Source: JBEIJQ01 sp040380145 (GTDB lineage: Bacteria; Bacteroidota; Bacteroidia; Chitinophagales; Saprospiraceae). From it: a DNA stretch of 53,654 nucleotides. Every line of letters begins with the position of its first letter. Within the stretch, counting starts at the first letter, position 1. This document shows positions 16,565 through 24,858 of the stretch, in pieces. Under the pieces are notes generated by a model. The model did no database searches and was not told the origin of the DNA. It saw only the letters and a list, made by a program, of their open reading frames with translations. The position numbers were made by a program, and so were the translations under genes. The stretch is taken from NCBI GenBank assembly GCA_040380145.1, contig JBEIJQ010000002.1:1-53654 (forward strand). The letters are read 5' to 3'.

Positions 16565-17851
16565 ATGCACAATATACCAGAACATCCCCTTCGACGCGTC
16601 GTCGTCGTGGGCGGGGGCTTCGCCGGTCTCAAGATCGCCCGCAGCCTCTCGCGCAAACACTTTCAGGTGGTGCTGCTCGACAAGCTCAACCACCACCAGT
16701 TTCAGCCCCTGCTCTACCAAGTGGCCACTTCGGGCCTGGAACCCAGTTCCATTTCCTTTCCTTTCCGCAAGGCTTTCCACAAGGAAAAATTCACGCATTT
16801 CCGGATGGCAGAGGTTTTGGAGATCCTTCCTTCGGAAAAAAAAGTGCGCACCGACATCGGCGAACTTTCCTATGATCATCTCGTGATCGCCGTCGGTGCC
16901 GATACCAACTACTTCGGTCAGGCCAACATCCAGCGCCACGCCATGCCCATGAAAACGGTCGGGGAGGCCCTGGCCATCCGAAACGGCCTGATCGAGCGCA
17001 TGGAAATGGCCCTCAACGCCTCCGATCCCGAAACGCGCAGCTCCCTGCTCAACGTGGTCATAGTGGGCGGCGGGCCCACCGGCGTCGAACTGGCCGGAGC
17101 CATCGCCGAAATGAAAAAATATGTGCTGCCCAAAGATTATCCCGAAATGGACTTCGGCCAAATGGAGATCCATCTGTTCGAAGGGGGAAAAAGAGTGCTG
17201 GAAGCCCTTTCGGAAACATCTTCCCAAAAAGCCAACCGGTATCTCGAGGATTTGGGCGTGCATGTCCACTTGGAAGCCAGAGTGGTGGATTACGACGGCT
17301 CCACGGTGTCCCTCTCCGACGGTTCCGTTTTTCCCGCTAAACTCATGCTCTGGGCTGCCGGCATCAAGGCCAACCGCCTCGGTGGACTGCCCGAATCCGC
17401 TTACGGGCGCGGCGGGCGCCTCCTGGTGGACGCGCACAACCGCCTCTTGGGACACGAAGACATCTACGCGGTGGGCGATGTGGCCCTGATGACCGAAAAA
17501 AACTGGCCCAACGGCCATCCGCAAGTCGCACAGGTCGCGATCCAACAGGCGGCGCTTCTGTGCAAAAACCTGCTTGCACTGGCCGAAAACCGTCCCGAAA
17601 AAATTCGCCCATTCGCCTACAAAGACCTCGGCTCCATGGCCACCGTGGGCCGCAACAAAGCGGTGGTGGACCTCCCCAAAGGCCACCTGGGCGGCTTTTT
17701 CGCGTGGGCGGTCTGGTTGTTCGTCCACCTGATGAACATCCTCGGGGTGAAAAACAAGTTCTTCATTTTCATCAACTGGATGGTCAGCTATTTGACCTAC
17801 GACCAATCGCTCCGCCTGATCATCCGTCCCAAGGATAAAGACGGGGCTTGA
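16565..17851 (+). CDS. ndh: type II NADH dehydrogenase (NAD(P)/FAD-dependent oxidoreductase)
   Basis: 428 residues from MHNIPEHPLRRVVVVGGGFAGLK. NDH-2 passes electrons from NADH to quinone at the inner membrane face without pumping protons. The FAD Rossmann loop is VVVVGGGFAGLKIA (residues 12-25), the NADH loop is VVIVGGGPTGVELAGAIAEM (about 162-181), the FAD-closing motif is YAVGDVALM, and the segment APQVAQVAIQQ-type sequence (HPQVAQVAIQQAA) matches the quinone-site region of NDH-2. The C-terminal 60 residues are amphipathic and aromatic, fitting membrane attachment. The acyltransferase gene follows after 44 bases. A longer in-frame start at 16430 is rejected because it crosses the promoter box. 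Confidence 0.93.
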   Translation: MHNIPEHPLRRVVVVGGGFAGLKIARSLSRKHFQVVLLDKLNHHQFQPLLYQVATSGLEPSSISFPFRKAFHKEKFTHFRMAEVLEILPSEKKVRTDIGELSYDHLVIAVGADTNYFGQANIQRHAMPMKTVGEALAIRNGLIERMEMALNASDPETRSSLLNVVIVGGGPTGVELAGAIAEMKKYVLPKDYPEMDFGQMEIHLFEGGKRVLEALSETSSQKANRYLEDLGVHVHLEARVVDYDGSTVSLSDGSVFPAKLMLWAAGIKANRLGGLPESAYGRGGRLLVDAHNRLLGHEDIYAVGDVALMTEKNWPNGHPQVAQVAIQQAALLCKNLLALAENRPEKIRPFAYKDLGSMATVGRNKAVVDLPKGHLGGFFAWAVWLFVHLMNILGVKNKFFIFINWMVSYLTYDQSLRLIIRPKDKDGA

Positions 17852-17895
17852 CAGCTGACGGGGCGAGGTTTGAAAAAAACATCCATCTTTGCCTG

Positions 17896-19557
17896 ATGAA
17901 TCAGCCCAACGGCCCCTACGAATACATTTTGCCCGACTTCCGCGACTGGCCCATCTACCGATTGAGCCAAAAGCGAGAAGAGTTCGTGAAGGAAGTGGAG
18001 GATGCCGCCGTCAAAGCCATCCTCGAACAGCGCCGCAAGACCGATCTGGCCGATGACATCGCACTGGTACTCTACATGGAGCGTCAGCGCATCAAGGAGG
18101 ATCCTTGGGCCGTGGATCCGCCCGACGAAGAGCGCTTTTGGAAAGACATCCGCCGCTCGCTGGTCGAAAAAAGCCTAGACAAGCCCGACGACGATGCGGT
18201 GCGCGAGGCCAATGCCGAGATGGTGCGCAGCATCGTTCGCCGCTATGCCGAAGAGATCATGGGCAGTTTTCGGGTGAGCACCTATCGCCTTGCCCGTCGT
18301 GTCCTTACCTTCGGATTCCGCACCATGCTCAACGCCGCCACGCCCCGGGCCCTGCGCCGGCTGATCGGCGGGGACCGGCTGATGGCCGAAAAAGTGCGCA
18401 TCGAAGGCCCCATCGAACACCTGCGCGAACTGGCCAAACAGGGCACTTTGATGCTCACGCCCACCCATTTCAGCAATCTTGACTCCGTACTCATCGGCTG
18501 GGCCGCCGACCGCGTCGGGCTGCCCGCCTTTTCTTACGGGGCCGGCCTCAACCTGTACAACAACCGCCTTTTCAGCTATTTTTTCCGCCGTCTCGGAGCT
18601 TATACTCTCGACCGCCGAAAGAAAAACAGTTTTTACCTCGAAACGCTCAAGACTTTCTCGCGCCTGACCCTGCGGCGGGGCGTGCACACCTTGTTTTTCC
18701 CCGGCGGCACGCGCTCCCGTTCCGGTCAGCTCGAGAAAAAGCTCAAAATGGGCCTGCTCGGCAGCGCCGTGGACGCCCAATGCGACCGCTTCGTGGCCGG
18801 CGGCGACGAAAAGATCTTCGTGGTGCCGCTGGTGATCAATTACCACTTCGTGCTGGAGGCCAAGGGGCTCATCCAGCAGCATCTTTCCGCTACGGGCAAG
18901 GAGCAGTACATCATCGAAAAAAAGCCTTTCGGCGGCTTCTTCGGTTTTTTCCGCTTTTTCTGGCAGTTGTTCAGCGTCTCCTCCGAGATCGTGCTCCGCT
19001 TCGGCGACCCGCTCGATGTGCTGGGCAATTTCGTGGACGAAAAAGGACGCAGCCTCGACCAGTTCGGCGATCCCGTGGAGCTCAAGGACTATTTCGTTTC
19101 GGACGGCAAGCTCAAACACGACCGCCAACGCAACGAACAATACACCCAGAGGCTCGCCGATGCGCTCGTGCGCCGTTTCTACGCCGAAAATGTGGTGCTC
19201 ACCAGCCATTTGCTGGCCCATACGGCGTTTTCGTATTTCGAAAAACGCCACCCCAATCTCGATGCCTACGGCATCTTGCGCCTACCCGAAGAAGACTGGT
19301 GCATACCCGAAGAGGCTTTCCGTGAGGCTCTCGACAATGCCGTGGCGCGCCTGCTGGAAAAATCCGCCCGCGGGGAACTGCGGCTTTCGTACCCCATTAT
19401 CCACGGCACCTCCGACGACATCCTGCGCCACGGCCTGCAAAATCTCGGCGTCTATCATCCCAAGCGGGCGCTCTACCGCGACAAAAAAGGTTTTTTCCGC
19501 ACAGAGGACATGCTGCTCCTATATTACTACCACAATCGGATGGAGGGGTATTCTTGA
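17896..19557 (+). CDS. glycerol-3-phosphate/1-acylglycerol-phosphate-type acyltransferase
   Basis: 553 residues from MNQPNGPYEYILPDF; the in-frame ATG at 17848 overlaps the ndh stop and adds unconserved residues. The acyltransferase core is TPTHFSNLDSVLIGWA with the catalytic H-x4-D (His191, Asp196), then LGAYTLDRRKKNSFYLE (block II-like) and LFFPGGTRSRSGQLEKKLKMG (block III, about 267-287). Such enzymes acylate glycerol-phosphate backbones at the inner membrane. The long helical N-terminal part and C-terminal part resemble PlsB-like proteins more than short PlsC ones. It probably serves phospholipid synthesis; the exact acceptor is not determined. It lies between ndh and a lipoprotein gene on the same strand. 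Confidence 0.85.
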   Translation: MNQPNGPYEYILPDFRDWPIYRLSQKREEFVKEVEDAAVKAILEQRRKTDLADDIALVLYMERQRIKEDPWAVDPPDEERFWKDIRRSLVEKSLDKPDDDAVREANAEMVRSIVRRYAEEIMGSFRVSTYRLARRVLTFGFRTMLNAATPRALRRLIGGDRLMAEKVRIEGPIEHLRELAKQGTLMLTPTHFSNLDSVLIGWAADRVGLPAFSYGAGLNLYNNRLFSYFFRRLGAYTLDRRKKNSFYLETLKTFSRLTLRRGVHTLFFPGGTRSRSGQLEKKLKMGLLGSAVDAQCDRFVAGGDEKIFVVPLVINYHFVLEAKGLIQQHLSATGKEQYIIEKKPFGGFFGFFRFFWQLFSVSSEIVLRFGDPLDVLGNFVDEKGRSLDQFGDPVELKDYFVSDGKLKHDRQRNEQYTQRLADALVRRFYAENVVLTSHLLAHTAFSYFEKRHPNLDAYGILRLPEEDWCIPEEAFREALDNAVARLLEKSARGELRLSYPIIHGTSDDILRHGLQNLGVYHPKRALYRDKKGFFRTEDMLLLYYYHNRMEGYS

Positions 19558-19606
19558 TCCGGACATTTTTTCCGGCGCTTTTTTCTTTTTTCTTCCTGCA
19601 AAAAAA

Positions 19607-20275
19607 ATGCTCACTTTCCATAAGGCCGTTTCCAGGCCCGTCCGTCTGCAAGCCATTATCCTTTTTTGGGGCCTCTGTGCGATCTGCGCGATCGGATTCG
19701 CCGGCTGCGGAGAAGACCGTGCGGCCTGGTCGAAAATAAAGGGCACCAATGATTTGGAAGCGCTCGACACCTTTTTGCTCCGCTTTCCCAACAGTGCGTA
19801 CCGAAAAGAGGCCTTCGCCCAACGCGGCGAGGCGCTGTGGTTGCAGGCCGAGAAACAGCGCACCGTTTATCCCTTCCTTTTGTATGTCCGCGATTATCCG
19901 CAGGGAGAGCACTATCAGGCCGCTTTCGTACAGGCTTCTTCGATCCCGATGGACCGTTTTTCGGCTACCGAACTGCGCTCCCGTCCTTTCACGGGCCGCC
20001 TCGGGTCGGATTCTACCGGACAGTTCGTCCGGGCCGAATTCCGGGCTGTTCAAGAAAAAGGCGACTCCGTGCTTTTCACCGCCGTGCTGAATTTCGCCCA
20101 GGTGCGCAACACCCTCACGGGCTATGTCCTGCGCTCCGACAACTCGATCCGCTTCGAACGCTCCATCGACTTGCCCGGCATGGTGGTCCAAACACCGGGC
20201 CGCCTGTATCGCCGCGACGGCACCCTTTGGCTGGAATCTACGGACCTACAGCAATTTTGGCGGATCGCGCAGTGA
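19607..20275 (+). CDS. hypothetical lipoprotein with TPR-like segment
   Basis: 222 residues starting MLTFHKAVSRPVRLQAIILFWGLCAICAIGFAGCGED. The hydrophobic stretch ends in FAGC, an acceptable lipobox, so Cys34 is the likely lipidated residue. The mature part begins with a TPR-like helix pair (NDLEALDTFLLRFPNSAYRKEAFAQRGEALWLQAE) and continues with a beta-rich domain (FTGRLGSDSTGQFVRAEFRAV ... LTGYVLRSDNSIRFERSIDL). I do not recognise the family. It starts 49 bases after the acyltransferase stop, so it may be co-transcribed. The many longer frames through this region extend into the acyltransferase gene and are not real. A hairpin repeat begins 2 bases after the stop. Confidence 0.7.
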   Translation: MLTFHKAVSRPVRLQAIILFWGLCAICAIGFAGCGEDRAAWSKIKGTNDLEALDTFLLRFPNSAYRKEAFAQRGEALWLQAEKQRTVYPFLLYVRDYPQGEHYQAAFVQASSIPMDRFSATELRSRPFTGRLGSDSTGQFVRAEFRAVQEKGDSVLFTAVLNFAQVRNTLTGYVLRSDNSIRFERSIDLPGMVVQTPGRLYRRDGTLWLESTDLQQFWRIAQ

Positions 20276-20276
20276 T

Positions 20277-20305
20277 TGCAGGCGGGGGCAAGCCCCGCCG
20301 ATACG
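20277..20305. repeat. hairpin repeat after stop codon, copy 1
   Basis: TGCA followed by GGCGGGG-GCAAG-CCCCGCC (stem 20281-20299). Its reverse complement resembles 53431-53455 at about 22 of 25 bases. It starts just after the lipoprotein stop (20273-20275) and may end transcription between two converging genes. Confidence 0.6.
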
Positions 20306-20324
20306 ATGCGGGCGGATTTCGGGA

Positions 20325-20663
20325 TCAATACATCAAACTTTTTTTGGCGGAATTTCTCCAGCCGGCTTGATTTTCGTAATCCACGAAATAGATTTTCAGA
20401 TCGGCTTGGTTTTCATAATCCACGAAGAAAATCTTCTTTTTCGCTTGATTGGCATATTGGGTGAAAAACCACTTTCCGTCGTTGCTGCCCGCTTGGTTTT
20501 CGTATTTCACTTTGTACACTTTCAGATCTGCTTGGTTTTCGTACTTGACGACAAAAACCTTCACATCTGCTTGATTTGCATAGTCCACCGAGTACACTTT
20601 CTGAGCGGTGGCGAGATTGACGGCCAGCAGCGTGGAAGCAAGGGTCAGGATGAATTTTTTCAT
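20325..20663 (-). CDS. small secreted 13-residue-repeat protein (DUF6150-like)
   Basis: 112 residues: signal peptide MKKFILTLASTLLAVNLATAQ, then six near-identical units of about 13 residues of the form V-[YF]-x-V-x-Y-x-NQAD-x-K (VYSVDYANQADVK, VFVVKYENQADLK, VYKVKYENQAG, WFFTQYANQAKKK, IFFVDYENQADLK, IYFVDYENQAG). The alternating hydrophobic pattern suggests stacked short beta strands. I believe this matches the Bacteroidota family called DUF6150; no function is known to me. The third unit carries a 3-residue insertion (SND). The gene converges with the lipoprotein gene. Confidence 0.8.
   Translation of the reverse strand: MKKFILTLASTLLAVNLATAQKVYSVDYANQADVKVFVVKYENQADLKVYKVKYENQAGSNDGKWFFTQYANQAKKKIFFVDYENQADLKIYFVDYENQAGWRNSAKKSLMY
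20370..20600 (-). repeat. 39-base tandem coding repeats
   Basis: Six tandem units of about 39 bases encode the 13-residue repeats of the small secreted protein. They share TTTTCGTA/TTTTCATA and GATCTGCTTGGTTTTCGTA-like phrases on the plus strand. Such arrays can change copy number by slippage. Confidence 0.7.
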
Positions 20664-20747
20664 GGTCTGAAAAATGGAATTGATCGGTTCCTACTCGTAA
20701 GGCTTTTCGGATACGCCCCGTTTTTGGTAGAGGTCTCTGGACTCCTC

Positions 20748-20936
20748 TCAAATCAGCCGCAGCAGCAAATTCAGTCCGAACACCGCTGCCATGGCCAGCG
20801 CAAGGATCCTCACCCAACGGCCGTTTTCTCGGCGCCACTTTTCCGCCATCGGACTGCGGGAGGCGATGATGCCCGCGGTGAACAGGTACAGGTACAGTCC
20901 AAGGGCGAAAAAAAACAGGTCGAACAGCAGCAGCAT
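20748..20936 (-). CDS. small two-segment membrane protein
   Basis: 62 residues from the ATG at 20936: MLLLFDLFFFALGLYLYLFT forms one membrane helix, then a basic loop (RSPMAEKWRRENGRWVR) and a second helix (ILALAMAAVFGLNLLLRLI). The basic loop suggests both ends face outward. It begins 26 bases after the methyltransferase stop (20963) on the same strand and is probably co-transcribed with it. I do not recognise the family. The longer frame upstream is antisense-free noise inside the methyltransferase gene. Confidence 0.6.
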   Translation of the reverse strand: MLLLFDLFFFALGLYLYLFTAGIIASRSPMAEKWRRENGRWVRILALAMAAVFGLNLLLRLI

Positions 20937-20962
20937 GGCCAAAGACTTGAATGAGGCTGGGA

Positions 20963-21922
20963 TCAAAGGACTTTTTGCAACCAGATCGAACTGAAAGTAT
21001 TGGGCTCTTCCCCCGGTCCTTTGTAGGACGGTACCCGTCCGCGCAAAAAGCCTTCGTCGTGGTGGCGCAGCAGGGGCGTGGAAAGATGGATGTCGAACGC
21101 ATGGTTGAAAGCCAAGAAAGCCTGCAACAGCATGGCCTCGTTCCAATACATCGGGAAGCCCCGTTTCAGTATCCAGTGGTCGATCGGGTAGGGGACGTTG
21201 TAGGGGAACGGGATGTCGTGGACATGGATGAAAACCCCTTTTTTCAAACGGGGCAACACCTCCATGAACAAAAAGGCCACATCGCTGTCGATGCGCAACA
21301 TGTGCGAAGAATCGATGAACAGCACATCGCCTTCTTCCAGGGCCTCGAACTCCGTCAACGGCACATCCTGTACTTCCTTGACGATCAGGTGTATGCCCGG
21401 AATTTCGCGCAACTTTTCGTACGGATAAGGCTCGATGCAGGTGATGTGGCCGGCCGCTCCTTCTTTTTCGTTGAGGGACATGGCTTTTTCCGCATAAAAA
21501 GTGGACATGCCTGAGCCGACTTCCAGATAGCGCCGGGGCTTGATCTTTCTGAGCAGGCAAAAAGAAGTGATGGAGTCCACATAAGTGTAGCCGGGGCCGA
21601 AACCCGCTTGGAGGGCCTCTTCAAAGGGGATCAACTGTTGGTATTCCGCCAAATGCCCGTCCAAAAGGGCGCCGAACCGATCGCGGATGGCCGCGAGATC
21701 GTAGCGCACCCCGGGCATTTCGCCGGCTTTGGCCCAACGCGGAACATTGCGTTCCAAGTGGCTTATCCGGGGCAGGGGGGAGTAGTAATTGTTGACCGGG
21801 TAAATATTGAATCCCAGTCGGTTGCAGAACCTGACCAGCGACTGGACGATTTTTTCCTTGAAAAATTTCAGGTGCCAAAATCGCTTTTCGCCCAAATTTC
21901 TGCGGATAAAATTTGCGAGCAT
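20963..21922 (-). CDS. class I SAM-dependent methyltransferase
   Basis: 319 residues from the ATG at 21922 (MLANFIRRNLGEKRFWHLKFF). The SAM-binding loop is RRYLEVGSGMSTFYAEKA (residues 136-153), followed by ITCIEPYPYEKL (acidic ribose-binding Glu), GDVLFIDSSHMLRIDSDVAFLFMEVLPRLKKGVFIHVHDI, the layout of the Methyltransf_24/CmcI-type group. Such enzymes methylate sugars or small molecules; the substrate here is unknown. A perfect TAnnTTTG box at 21977-21984 lies inside the longer in-frame extension, so the shorter start is preferred. It is divergent from the aldehyde dehydrogenase gene. Confidence 0.82.
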   Translation of the reverse strand: MLANFIRRNLGEKRFWHLKFFKEKIVQSLVRFCNRLGFNIYPVNNYYSPLPRISHLERNVPRWAKAGEMPGVRYDLAAIRDRFGALLDGHLAEYQQLIPFEEALQAGFGPGYTYVDSITSFCLLRKIKPRRYLEVGSGMSTFYAEKAMSLNEKEGAAGHITCIEPYPYEKLREIPGIHLIVKEVQDVPLTEFEALEEGDVLFIDSSHMLRIDSDVAFLFMEVLPRLKKGVFIHVHDIPFPYNVPYPIDHWILKRGFPMYWNEAMLLQAFLAFNHAFDIHLSTPLLRHHDEGFLRGRVPSYKGPGEEPNTFSSIWLQKVL

Positions 21923-21976
21923 TTCAGGTGATCGGGTGGACGTGTCAAGTCCCCGTGACCGGGGAAAAGTAGACGC

Positions 21977-21984
21977 CAAAGGTA
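21977..21984 (-). promoter_or_regulatory. candidate -7 box of the methyltransferase gene
   Basis: The minus strand reads TACCTTTG, a perfect TAnnTTTG, 55 bases before the ATG at 21922. It also argues against the upstream in-frame ATG at 22021. Confidence 0.5.
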
Positions 21985-22027
21985 GTTTCTTTTCCGCGCA
22001 AAATGCAGCAGGGCCCGCCAAAACGGT

Positions 22028-22035
22028 TATATTTG
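22028..22035 (+). promoter_or_regulatory. candidate -7 box of the aldehyde dehydrogenase gene
   Basis: TATATTTG, a perfect TAnnTTTG, lies 31 bases before the ATG at 22066, giving a leader of about 26 bases. No -33 TTTG is evident. Confidence 0.5.
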
Positions 22036-22065
22036 TGCACCTGAAACCGAAATTTTACTATCTGT

Positions 22066-23481
22066 ATGACGCCTTCTTTCGTTTCCACCGCTGTCGATGC
22101 CCAACGGATCGCCGATCTGGTCAAGTCGCAGCGCCGATATTTTTCCACCGGGGAAACCAAGTCCCTGCGCTTTCGCAAAGAAAAACTGCACGCGCTGAAA
22201 AACGCGATGAAGCAGTTCGAACAGCGCATCCACGATGCCCTGTACGCCGACTTGCGCAAGTCGCCTTTCGAGGCGTACGGCACCGAAACGGGTTTCGTGT
22301 ACTTGGAAATCGACCAGGCTTTGGACAACCTCGAGCGCTGGATGCGCCCCCGGCCCATCGGTACACCGCTATTCCATTTTCCGGGGGCCAGCGCCATCCA
22401 CCCCGATCCATACGGCGTGGCGTTGATCGTGGCTCCCTGGAACTACCCGTTCCAGCTCCTCGTGGCCCCCCTTGTGGGTGCGATCGCCGCGGGCAACACG
22501 GCCGTGCTGAAGCCCTCCGAATATGCCGAACAGACCGCGGCCGTGCTCGAAGAAATGATCGCCTCGGCCTTTTCGCCCGAGTATGTCGCCGTCGTCAACG
22601 GCGGCCCTGAGGTGTCCAAGTCGCTGTTGGAAAACCGCTACGACTACATCTTTTTCACCGGCGGCACCGAAGTAGGGCGCTTTGTCTATCAGGCGGCAGC
22701 CAAGCACCTGACCCCCGTTACCCTCGAACTGGGGGGCAAAAGCCCTTGTTTTGTGGACAAAAACGTGCCCGTCGAGCAATCGGCCAAACGCATCGTTTGG
22801 GGCAAACTGCTCAACGCCGGCCAAACCTGCATCGCTCCCGATTACCTGCTCGTCCACCGCGAGGTCAAGGAAAAATTGGTGGCCGCCCTCGGTCGCCAGA
22901 TCACGGCGGCCTACGGCAGCGATCCCCAGGCCAGCCCGGACTTCGGCCGCATCATCAACGCCCGCCACTTCGAACGCCTTTCCGCTTATCTGCGCGACGG
23001 CAAGGTGTTGTTCGGCGGCCGGACCGACGCGGCAGAACGCTACATCGCGCCCACGCTGCTGGAGGTGACGGACTTGGACGCCCCTGTGATGCGCGAAGAG
23101 ATCTTCGGGCCCATCCTGCCGATCATCGAAGTCGGCGATGCCGAAGAGGCCATCGAATTCATCAACGCCCGTCCCAAGCCATTGGCCCTGTACGCGTTTT
23201 CCGGCAGCGACCGCACCCTCGACATGTTCGCCGATCGGACTTCCTCCGGCGGGGTTTGTTTCAACGATACCATCATGCACATCGCCAACTCCGAACTGCC
23301 GTTCGGGGGAGTCGGCGACAGCGGCATCGGAGGCTATCACGGAAAGGCTTCCTTCGAGACTTTTTCGCACCTGAAGCCGATTTTCAAGCGCTCCAATCTC
23401 GTGGACACGCCGCTGCGCTACGCCCCGTACAACAAATTGGGCCTTTCCACGCTGAAGCGCCTGATGAAGTGGAGCCTGTGA
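22066..23481 (+). CDS. NAD(P)-dependent aldehyde dehydrogenase (class 3-like)
   Basis: 471 residues, the length of class 3 (ALDH3) enzymes, which oxidise aldehydes to acids. Catalytic residues are all visible: Asn126 in IVAPWNYPFQ, Glu221 in TLELGGKSPCFVD, and nucleophile Cys255 in NAGQTCIAPDYLLV. FFTGGTEVGR (197-206) is the cofactor loop, and EEIFGPILPI and NDTIMHIANSELPFGGVGDSGIGGYHGKASF are ALDH3 signatures. The C-terminal tail LSTLKRLMKWSL is amphipathic and may touch the membrane, as in long-chain aldehyde dehydrogenases. It is divergent from the methyltransferase gene and convergent with the binding-protein gene. Confidence 0.94.
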   Translation: MTPSFVSTAVDAQRIADLVKSQRRYFSTGETKSLRFRKEKLHALKNAMKQFEQRIHDALYADLRKSPFEAYGTETGFVYLEIDQALDNLERWMRPRPIGTPLFHFPGASAIHPDPYGVALIVAPWNYPFQLLVAPLVGAIAAGNTAVLKPSEYAEQTAAVLEEMIASAFSPEYVAVVNGGPEVSKSLLENRYDYIFFTGGTEVGRFVYQAAAKHLTPVTLELGGKSPCFVDKNVPVEQSAKRIVWGKLLNAGQTCIAPDYLLVHREVKEKLVAALGRQITAAYGSDPQASPDFGRIINARHFERLSAYLRDGKVLFGGRTDAAERYIAPTLLEVTDLDAPVMREEIFGPILPIIEVGDAEEAIEFINARPKPLALYAFSGSDRTLDMFADRTSSGGVCFNDTIMHIANSELPFGGVGDSGIGGYHGKASFETFSHLKPIFKRSNLVDTPLRYAPYNKLGLSTLKRLMKWSL

Positions 23482-23508
23482 TACTTTGAACGGCCGCCGG
23501 AGCCGCCT

Positions 23509-24708
23509 CTATCGGGCGTCTTGGGCGGGCGGGCCCAACTTGCGGTAATACACCGGCTCGAAGTCCGGAAATTCTTCGGGGAAAAAAGCCTTGGTCAGAT
23601 CTCTCAGCACGAGGTGCGGGTTGACCGTGCCGGACTCGAAGATGTCGTATCCGCCGCGCGGCGAGAGGCGCCGATCGTAATTGTACACCTCGCCGTCCTG
23701 AAAGGCCTTGAAACGCTGCGCCCGGCGGTCCAGCGCGGCCACCTCGGACAAGTCGCTTGCATAGACCACATCCAGCCAGACATCGGCGTTCTGCGCTTTT
23801 TCGAAAACAGCTTCGAAACCCAGCGCCAAACTGCCCCTTTCGACGGATTCCTTCCAAACATAACGGCCGCCCGCGTCCTCGATCATGCGGGCCACGAAAC
23901 TGTTGCCGCCTGGAACATACCAAGTGCCGCGATCCGGCGCGCCGGCCATCACCAAGGGGCGTTTCTCCCGGTCCAAGTTCATTTTTACGAGGGATTCGTA
24001 TTCGGCGGCCACCGCCAGATAGCGAGCCAGGGCGATCGAATCCCGATCGACCAGTGCCCCCACGAACCGGACCCATTCGGCCCGGCCCAAAGGGGTTTCT
24101 TCGAGGTATTCCGCCGTGAGGGCCACGGGGATGCCCATTTTGGCCAGCTTCGGGGCCACATCTTCCGAGTTGCCCATTCCGAAAGCCAGCACGAGGTCGG
24201 GCTTCAACAGGGCGATCCGCTCGTAATCGAGCCGCTGGCCGTCGCCGACTTCTGCCACTAGGCCGGCCTCGGCCCGACCTCGCACTTTTTCGTCGTACAC
24301 GTTCGCCAGCCCCGAAACACCGCAGATAGAACTGTCCGCATCCAAGAACGACAGCATCGCCACTTGCGTGGTGGAAAGGCACACGATGCGCCGAAGGGGA
24401 TACGGAATCGTCACCGCTCCCTCAAAACCCGCCGGTGGCGCCTGTTCGCGGGGATACAACACATAGGTGACGGTGTCGGAAGATCCTTTCCAGAAATTCC
24501 AGGCCCGCAGGATCTTGTATTCTCCCGATTCCGACAGGGAAAAATTTTTCGCATAGACCGCTTCCACCTCCAAGGGAATTTTGCCGTAGTCCAAAACGGG
24601 CACCTGCCCGAGGACGGATGCCGGGGATGGTCCTTGGCGACAGGAAAAAAAAACGCCCGTGAGGCAGAAAATCAGTGCCGCGGCGATCGGAAGGAAGCGT
24701 GTTTTCAT
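23509..24708 (-). CDS. periplasmic binding lipoprotein, BtuF/FepB-like (Peripla_BP_2)
   Basis: 399 residues starting MKTRFLPIAAALIFCLTGVFFSCRQG, a lipoprotein signal with a weak lipobox (FFSC). The TroA/BtuF-type fold is marked by RIVCLSTTQVAMLSFLDADSSICGVSG (about 108-134), LLKPDLVLAFGMG, TAEYLEETPLGRAEWVRFVG (typical two-lobe hinge segment) and YVPGGNSFVARMIEDAGG. These proteins deliver iron chelates, haem or cobalamin to an ABC importer. No permease or ATPase gene is adjacent, but a TonB-dependent receptor is divergently encoded 150 bases away, the usual pairing for metal-chelate uptake. The ligand cannot be named. Upstream in-frame residues are basic and unconserved, and a promoter box lies just before this ATG. 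Confidence 0.85.
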   Translation of the reverse strand: MKTRFLPIAAALIFCLTGVFFSCRQGPSPASVLGQVPVLDYGKIPLEVEAVYAKNFSLSESGEYKILRAWNFWKGSSDTVTYVLYPREQAPPAGFEGAVTIPYPLRRIVCLSTTQVAMLSFLDADSSICGVSGLANVYDEKVRGRAEAGLVAEVGDGQRLDYERIALLKPDLVLAFGMGNSEDVAPKLAKMGIPVALTAEYLEETPLGRAEWVRFVGALVDRDSIALARYLAVAAEYESLVKMNLDREKRPLVMAGAPDRGTWYVPGGNSFVARMIEDAGGRYVWKESVERGSLALGFEAVFEKAQNADVWLDVVYASDLSEVAALDRRAQRFKAFQDGEVYNYDRRLSPRGGYDIFESGTVNPHLVLRDLTKAFFPEEFPDFEPVYYRKLGPPAQDAR

Positions 24709-24712
24709 GACC

Positions 24713-24742
24713 CAAAGATACGGAATGCCGAGCCTTTCCCAA
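24713..24742 (-). promoter_or_regulatory. candidate promoter with almost no 5' leader
   Basis: The minus strand has TTGG (24742-24739), 18 bases, then TATCTTTG (24720-24713). A start about 4 bases after the box falls at or next to the ATG at 24708, so the binding-protein mRNA may be leaderless. Confidence 0.5.
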
Positions 24743-24825
24743 GCTGCCCGCCGTTCCGCGGGCGTCCGTTTTGTTCGTCGCTTTTTGGGCCGGGGAATGC
24801 TTTTTCCAAAAAAAGTTGTCAATTT

Positions 24826-24833
24826 TGTATTTG
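24826..24833 (+). promoter_or_regulatory. weak candidate -7 box of the TonB receptor
   Basis: TGTATTTG matches TAnnTTTG with one mismatch, 25 bases before the ATG at 24859. The spacer between the divergent genes shows no cobalamin riboswitch elements or long dyad. Confidence 0.3.
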
Positions 24834-24858
24834 ATTTAGTCACGAAAAAATCGAACAC